Shown: piece by piece, positions 59,594 to 64,000 of the stretch | Position numbering within the stretch: the stretch's first letter is position 1 | How the letters are laid out: every line of letters begins with the position of its first letter | NCBI RefSeq assembly: GCF_000024065.1 | Contig: NC_013174.1 | Span: 248,001-312,000, forward strand | Length of the DNA: 64,000 nucleotides | DNA from: Jonesia denitrificans DSM 20603 | GTDB lineage: Bacteria; Actinomycetota; Actinomycetes; Actinomycetales; Cellulomonadaceae | Reading direction: 5' to 3' | Program-made: the position numbers and the translations under genes | The notes under the pieces: model-generated | What the model was told of the DNA's origin: nothing | Databases searched by the model: none | The model's input: only the letters and a program-made list of their open reading frames with translations

Positions 59594-60919
59594 ATGATGG
59601 TGTACGTGGATGGGGTATTTACAGACGAAGCCAAGTACGAACCCGTTGAACTGATCCGTGCATCGCGCACAGTCGTTCGTGTGGGTCTCATGCTCCTTAC
59701 GGCCGGGAGCGGCAGCTACCGAGTAAAAAGCGCAATGGCCCAAGTGGGGGCCGCACTGGGGATGACCTCCGTGCAAGCACAAGTCACCGTCAACGAAGTG
59801 ACGGTCACCTGCCACCGCGGGCCAATCTACCGCACCGAAATCGCGCAAACCCGAACCATCGGGGTGAACTCGCAACGCATCAAACACTTACAAAACTACT
59901 GCGAATTGCTGACCCCGCTCGGTGAGCACGCCGAACAACCTGTCGTTGACCAGCGGCTCGCTGACATCGAAAAGGAACTCGACCGCATCGAAAGTCGAGG
60001 CCTGCTGTACTCAGCATGGCCCAACGCGTTCTTCGCCGCGGTCGCCTGTGCAGCATTCGCGTTTCTCAACAACGGCGGCCCCGTCGTAATCAGCGCAGTG
60101 TTCCTCGCCGCTGGCCTCGGGCAACTCACCCGGCGCGCCTTCCTGCACAAAGGGTTCAACCAACTCGCAGTCACCATGATGTCCGCAGCTGTCGCATCCG
60201 GGGTGTACCTTGCCCTATCCAACCTGCTGTTTTCACTCGGTGTCGTCGAAACGCTCCACGACTCTGGGTACGTCTCAGCCGTGTTGTTCCTTGTGCCTGG
60301 ATTCCCGCTCATGTCCGCGTCCCTGGACCTGTCCCGCCTCGACTTCTCCGCAGGACTTTCCCGGCTCGCCTACGCACTCCTCATCATGATCTCCGCAGCC
60401 CTGTCCGTGTGGGCTGTGTCCGCAACCTTCGGGCTTGAACCTACCCCCACTGAACCCATCACCCTGTCTGTCTTCGCGCTGTTCGCGTTCCGGTGCCTCG
60501 CATCAGCTGCCGGTGTGTGGGGGTTCGCCATGATCTTCAACTCACCATGGAAAATCGCACTGTGGGCGGCGTTCATTGGGATGGTTGCCAACGTTGTGCG
60601 ACTCCTCCTTGTTGACAACGGTTTTGTGGTCCAAGGAGCCGCATTTTTCGCCGGACTGATCGTGGGGGTGCTCGCAAACATCATTGCCCCCCGCATCCGC
60701 GTACCGCGACTCACCCTGTCCGTCCCCGCCGTGGTCATCATGGTTCCAGGAGCCGCAGGGTACCGCGCTATTCACTACCTCAACTCAGGCGACACGCTCC
60801 AAGCGCTCGCCTATGGTGTGGAGGCCGTGTTCATCGTCATTGCCATCGCCATTGGTCTCACCCTCGCCCGGTCAGTCACTGACATCAACTGGTTGAGGCT
60901 CGGCCGCGAAACACAATAA
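59594..60919 (+). CDS. thrE: Threonine/serine exporter family protein (ThrE-like)
   Basis: This 441-residue protein from ATG 59594 exports threonine and serine. The N-terminal cytosolic domain (residues 1 to about 160, ThrE_1/DUF1212) contains LLTAGSGSYRVKSAMAQVGAAL and a Thr/Ile-rich strand region. The C-terminal half has about ten transmembrane helices (ThrE_2), with VPGFPLMSASLDLSRLDFSAG (read as VPGFPLMSASLDL and SRLDFSAG) and VPGAAGYRAIHYL. A longer frame back to 59399 contains a terminator hairpin and is rejected. A hairpin and possible leader peptide precede it. There is no clear ribosome-binding site. Confidence 0.85.
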   Translation: MMVYVDGVFTDEAKYEPVELIRASRTVVRVGLMLLTAGSGSYRVKSAMAQVGAALGMTSVQAQVTVNEVTVTCHRGPIYRTEIAQTRTIGVNSQRIKHLQNYCELLTPLGEHAEQPVVDQRLADIEKELDRIESRGLLYSAWPNAFFAAVACAAFAFLNNGGPVVISAVFLAAGLGQLTRRAFLHKGFNQLAVTMMSAAVASGVYLALSNLLFSLGVVETLHDSGYVSAVLFLVPGFPLMSASLDLSRLDFSAGLSRLAYALLIMISAALSVWAVSATFGLEPTPTEPITLSVFALFAFRCLASAAGVWGFAMIFNSPWKIALWAAFIGMVANVVRLLLVDNGFVVQGAAFFAGLIVGVLANIIAPRIRVPRLTLSVPAVVIMVPGAAGYRAIHYLNSGDTLQALAYGVEAVFIVIAIAIGLTLARSVTDINWLRLGRETQ

Positions 60920-60940
60920 CCACGACTGCCGGTGGCCATT

Positions 60941-60970
60941 TTGCAAAAAGCGCCACCAAGCCGGTAGTCT
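60941..60970 (+). promoter_or_regulatory. Candidate promoter of tRNA-Ser(GCT)
   Basis: A -35-like TTGCAA (60941-60946) and a -10-like TAGTCT (60965-60970) are 18 bp apart, putting the start of transcription near 60977, about 18 bp before the mature tRNA 5' end. Confidence 0.45.
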
Positions 60971-60994
60971 TGACACGCCTGCTACAGCAGGTGA

Positions 60995-61084
60995 GGAGAC
61001 GTGCGAGAGTGGCCGATTCGGGCACCCTGCTAAGGTGTTAGGGGGGCAACCCCCTCGAGGGTTCGAATCCCTCCGTCTCCGCCA
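60995..61084 (+). tRNA. tRNA-Ser (anticodon GCT)
   Basis: This 90-nt cloverleaf has acceptor stem GGAGACG paired to CGTCTCC, the long class II variable arm (AGGGGGGCAACCCCCT) and T-arm GAGGGTTCGAATCCCTC. The anticodon GCT at 61029-61031 lies in the loop CTGCTAA between stems 61022-61026 and 61034-61038 and reads AGC/AGU. The 3' CCA is encoded at 61082-61084. It is followed by a clear terminator. Confidence 0.97.
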
Positions 61085-61097
61085 CCAAGGAACACTC

Positions 61098-61144
61098 AAG
61101 CCCTGATCAGCAAAATTATTCTTGCTGGCAGGGCTTTCCTTTTT
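61098..61144 (+). terminator. Rho-independent terminator of tRNA-Ser(GCT)
   Basis: A two-part stem (61098-61105 with 61129-61136, and 61108-61113 with 61122-61127) has small internal bulges and an 8-nt loop. It is followed by TCCTTTTTG, a good U-tract. It lies 14 bp after the tRNA. Confidence 0.9.
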
Positions 61145-61288
61145 GTTGATCCCTTTCGCGGATGCCGCCCCGCATGATGTGTCCAGTGAACCTGCGAACA
61201 GATCTTCTGCGCCATACGGTAGTAAGACGCCCACGTTCTCCGTGCTGCTTGGGCTGATCCGGCAGTACCACTGAGAAGGAGAAACCCT

Positions 61289-61894
61289 ATGGCTGAGATG
61301 GAACACGACAAGTCCAAGAATGACACCAGCAAGGACATGCAAGTCCAACACACGTGGGCCATGTATGTGCGTTTCGGGGCGATGATCGTCACTGGAATGG
61401 TTGTCATGTACTTCGTCATGTTTGTTGGCTCCTGGGAATGGGACCATGTGCGATTCAGCGAAAGCCGGTTGTTCATGGCGTTGACCATGGGAGGGACCAT
61501 GGGGCTCATCATGCTCGCCTGGATGCTCAACATGTACCGGAACACGAAAGCAAATGTGATGATTGTTGCGGCAAGTCTTGTCCTGCTTGGTGGGGGCGCG
61601 TACTTAGATCGAAGTCAAACCACAGTTCAGGATGAGGCCTTCATGAACGGGATGATCCCTCACCATTCCTTAGCGATCACCCGTTCTGAACGCGCAGAAC
61701 TCACCGATGTGCGTGTGTGTGATCTGGCCGTGGAGATCAGCGAAGCTCAACGCCGCGAAATCTTCGAAATGGAATGGCTGATCGAGGACATCGCTCACAA
61801 CGGGGCGGCTGCCACTCGTCAAGAGGCCGACGCCCGACCAGTACCCTCTTATGACGAGCCGGCAGAACGCCACTGCCCTGAAGCCACAAAATAA
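61289..61894 (+). CDS. DUF305 domain membrane protein
   Basis: This 201-residue protein has a polar N-terminus (MAEMEHDKSKNDTSKD), three hydrophobic helices (FGAMIVTGMVVMYFVMFVG, LTMGGTMGLIMLAWML and VMIVAASLVLLGGGAYL) and a C-terminal DUF305 domain. The domain motif DEAFMNGMIPHHSLAITRSER (about residue 115-135) places the His-His pair in helix 1, with RREIFEMEWLIEDI in helix 2. DUF305 proteins such as CopM bind copper through Met and His, and here the His pair is kept but the motif is not Met-rich. AAGGAG precedes ATG 61289. A metal-stress role is inference. Confidence 0.85.
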   Translation: MAEMEHDKSKNDTSKDMQVQHTWAMYVRFGAMIVTGMVVMYFVMFVGSWEWDHVRFSESRLFMALTMGGTMGLIMLAWMLNMYRNTKANVMIVAASLVLLGGGAYLDRSQTTVQDEAFMNGMIPHHSLAITRSERAELTDVRVCDLAVEISEAQRREIFEMEWLIEDIAHNGAAATRQEADARPVPSYDEPAERHCPEATK

Positions 61895-61960
61895 TACGGC
61901 CGCAGGTGTCTCCTGCCTGACCGGGGAATAGCGCGGGGGTAGATGCGGTTGGGGGTGGGT

Positions 61961-62884
61961 ATGAAAACATGGACTTATTCCGCTTTTGGTGGACCTGACA
62001 ACCTTGAACTCACTCACCAAGACCTTCCTGAACCAGGGCCGGGGACGGTCCGTATCAAAGTGCGTGCGGCTGCCGTGAACCCGGTGGACTGGAAAATCAT
62101 GGCCGGAGGGCTTTCCGACGTTCTCCCAGTACTGTTCCCCGCCACGATCGGGTGGGACGTAGCCGGTGTGGTGGACGCTGTGGGGTATGGCGTCCAGGAG
62201 TTCGCGGTGGGTGATGAAATCCTCGCTGACAACATGCAAGACTTTGTGTCCCGTGGCTCCATGGCCGAATACACGATCGTGCCGGTTCGGGTAGCAGCGA
62301 AAAAACCGCAGGCGTTGAGTTTTGTTGAGGCTGCGTCATTGCCGCTGGCAGGGCAAACCGCCCTTCAAGGTGTTGACCACCTTGGGTTGTCTAAGGGGGA
62401 CACCCTCCTCATCCACAACGCGTCAGGTGGGGTAGGTCGTGTTGCGGTTCAATACGCCGTCCACCAGGGTATTCGTGTCATTGGTTCAGCCTCTGAGTCG
62501 AACCATGACGCGTTGCGCGCCATGGGCGCTGAGCCTGTGTCCTACGGTGACGGGCTTGCTGATGCGGTCCGCGCGTTGGCGCCGGACGGCGTCGATGGGG
62601 TGTATGACGCAGTAGGAGGGGTCACCGACGTGTCAGCTGCCCTCATGGCAACAGGCGCATCAATCATCTCGATCGCAGACCCCAGCGTCATCGCGCTGGG
62701 CGGAACCTGGCTGTGGGTCAACCCGAACTCCGCTGACACGGCACGACTGGCGGACCTGGCAGCACAAGGCATCATCACCCCGCACATCGACAAGATCTTT
62801 TCCTTTGACCAAGTGCCAGCCGCCTACCAACACAACATGGACGGGCACACGCGCGGGAAAGTCGTAGTCGACGTCACAGCATAG
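61961..62884 (+). CDS. NADP-dependent oxidoreductase, zinc-type alcohol dehydrogenase-like MDR
   Basis: This 307-residue cytosolic medium-chain reductase has an N-terminal GroES fold (TYSAFGGPDNLEL, AAAVNPVDWKIMAGG, GWDVAGVVDAVG) and a Rossmann cofactor loop LIHNASGGVGRVAVQYA (about residue 148). No catalytic-zinc ligands are visible, so it is a quinone oxidoreductase-type or enoyl-reductase-like enzyme. ATG 61961 follows GGGGTGGG and gives the family start MKTWTYSAFGG; ATG 61943 would add 6 residues. It is a paralogue-level relative of the enzyme at 40542. Confidence 0.9.
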   Translation: MKTWTYSAFGGPDNLELTHQDLPEPGPGTVRIKVRAAAVNPVDWKIMAGGLSDVLPVLFPATIGWDVAGVVDAVGYGVQEFAVGDEILADNMQDFVSRGSMAEYTIVPVRVAAKKPQALSFVEAASLPLAGQTALQGVDHLGLSKGDTLLIHNASGGVGRVAVQYAVHQGIRVIGSASESNHDALRAMGAEPVSYGDGLADAVRALAPDGVDGVYDAVGGVTDVSAALMATGASIISIADPSVIALGGTWLWVNPNSADTARLADLAAQGIITPHIDKIFSFDQVPAAYQHNMDGHTRGKVVVDVTA

Positions 62885-62922
62885 TCCCAGAAAAGACCGG
62901 CGCGCTCTGTAGGATCATACGT

Positions 62923-64000
62923 ATGAGTAACACTGCCCCCACCGGGTTATCACGTGAGGTCCGCAGGGCGCGCCTCGCGGTCAGCGCCTTCTTCTTCACC
63001 AACGGGCTCATGATCGCCACCCTTGTCCCGCACTTCCCCGGCATCAAAGCCGAACTCGGACTGTCTAACACCCTCTACGGTGTGGCTATCGCCGCGATCC
63101 CCACCGGAGCGATCATCGCTGGCCCCTTCGCTGGGGCGGTCATCCGAAAACTCGGATCCGCAGGCACCGGACTACTCTTCACCATCATCGCCGCCTGCGC
63201 TCTCGTCACCGTCCCACTCGCCAACCACGTCGGGGCACTCATGGGTATCTTCCTCATCCTCGGTGCCAGCGACGCCATCACCGACGTCGGCCAAAACGCA
63301 CACGGGTTACGCGTCCAACGCGCCTACGGCAGATCTATCATCAACACCTTCCACGCCATCTGGTCCATTGGCGCAGTCACCGGAGGCGCACTCGCCGGAG
63401 CGTCCATCGCCCTCAACATCCCACGCACCACCCACATCGCCGTCGCCGCAACCCTTGTTGTGATCACCTTCCTGTGGGCCTACACCAACAGGCTCCCAGG
63501 AAATGACACCACCGCCACCACCACAAACCACACCCCTACCGAACCACAACCCGCCACCCAACAACTCACCACCCACACCGCCCTCATCCTCCTCGCCCTC
63601 GTCGCGATTGGTATTACCGGCGCCCTCGTCGAAGACACCGGAAGCACCTGGACCGCCCTCTACCTCCGTGAATCCCTTGGCACCACAGCAGCGACCGCCT
63701 CACTCGGGTACATCGCACTCATCGGCGCACAATTCATCGGCCGCATCCTGGGAGACCGAGCAGTCGACGCATGGGGTTTGCGCACAGTCAACCGGACCGG
63801 AGCGCTCCTCATCGTCACCGGCATGACCCTCGCACTCGCTATCCCCAGCCTCACCACAGCCATCATCGGGTTCGCACTCGCAGGCTACGGGTCAGCAACA
63901 CTTGTACCAGCCGCGATGCAAGCCGCCGACGAACTTCCCGGTCTCAAACCAGGAACAGGCCTCACCATCGTGTCGTGGCTGATGCGCCTCGGGTTCCTCG
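62923..64000 (+). CDS. MFS transporter, 3' truncated by the window end
   Basis: The frame opens at ATG 62923 (AGGA about 10 bases upstream) and runs 359 codons to the window edge without a stop. The product starts MSNTAPTGLSREVRRARLAV and has about ten hydrophobic helices so far. The MFS loop 2-3 pattern GAVIRKLGSAG follows helix 2, and a Thr-rich linker around residues 195-215 lies between the two halves. The pattern VEDTGSTWTALYL and GDRAVDAWG resembles the YbjJ/fucose-permease-like group. The substrate is unknown. The end and any C-terminal part lie outside. Confidence 0.85.
   Translation, partial: MSNTAPTGLSREVRRARLAVSAFFFTNGLMIATLVPHFPGIKAELGLSNTLYGVAIAAIPTGAIIAGPFAGAVIRKLGSAGTGLLFTIIAACALVTVPLANHVGALMGIFLILGASDAITDVGQNAHGLRVQRAYGRSIINTFHAIWSIGAVTGGALAGASIALNIPRTTHIAVAATLVVITFLWAYTNRLPGNDTTATTTNHTPTEPQPATQQLTTHTALILLALVAIGITGALVEDTGSTWTALYLRESLGTTAATASLGYIALIGAQFIGRILGDRAVDAWGLRTVNRTGALLIVTGMTLALAIPSLTTAIIGFALAGYGSATLVPAAMQAADELPGLKPGTGLTIVSWLMRLGFL

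Noticed and set aside
1-64000. CRISPR array, insertion sequence, integrase or prophage
   Set aside because: No regularly spaced repeats, transposase, integrase or phage structural genes are visible on either strand.

Overview
The window is 64 kb of contiguous, moderately high-GC bacterial chromosome, about 58-60% GC by eye. Gene content points to an actinobacterium of the order Micrococcales, around Jonesia, Cellulomonas or Sanguibacter. The supporting genes are a four-gene conservon (sensor kinase, Roadblock, DUF742, GTPase), ROK-regulated sugar transporters without their own ATPase, DUF5926, tandem DUF7882 genes, a MetP/MetS pair, a class E sortase, and many GTG or TTG starts. The genus is inference. 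I see no prophage, insertion sequence, CRISPR array, plasmid gene or origin.

Layout. 1-5951: amino-sugar operon (partial ROK repressor, lipoprotein, two permeases, nagB, ROK kinase). 6049-10727: DUF488 gene and the DEAH helicase hrpA. 10903-15905: oligopeptide-type ABC operon with a double ATPase. 16021-19467: stress-like genes (SRPBCC, two DUF7882, SDR, DinB, coiled-coil lipoprotein). 19634-21819: metP-metS and a MazG-like gene. 21914-25882: VIT-family transporter, DivIVA-like protein, MFS, GNAT. 26238-36725: housekeeping and envelope genes (pgm, DUF5926, glycosyltransferase, hydrolase, Rho-N-like protein, a 784-residue membrane protein with a phosphatase-like ectodomain, lipid kinase, serS, HAD phosphatase). 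37051-41573: alpha-glucoside-type ABC transporter and a quinone oxidoreductase. 41744-47461: conservon. 47561-47648: tRNA-Ser(TGA). 47763-55421: LacI-controlled galactofuranose/ribose-type ABC locus with two ATPase genes. 55545-60919: secreted metallopeptidase, class E sortase, 51-residue membrane protein, MmcQ/YjbR protein, threonine/serine exporter. 60995-61084: tRNA-Ser(GCT). 61289-64000: DUF305 membrane protein, oxidoreductase and an MFS gene cut by the window end.

How the genes work together. Four ABC importers dominate. Three serve carbohydrates. The amino-sugar and alpha-glucoside systems lack an ATPase gene here and probably share a MsiK/MalK-type ATPase encoded elsewhere. The amino-sugar operon joins uptake to phosphorylation and deamination into fructose-6-phosphate. 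The LacI-type locus carries its repressor, a likely operator and intercistronic hairpins that should favour expression of the binding protein. Strong hairpins mark most convergent gene pairs and both tRNAs.

The most unusual signals are: abrupt intragenic switches of codon and strand composition; two paralogous double ATPases in one transporter locus; a conservon kinase with a roughly 650-residue Gln/Pro/Ala-rich tail and a conserved-looking end; a possible leader-peptide attenuator before the threonine exporter; and a membrane protein with an uncharacterised ectodomain. I did not find a clearly new defence or mobile system.
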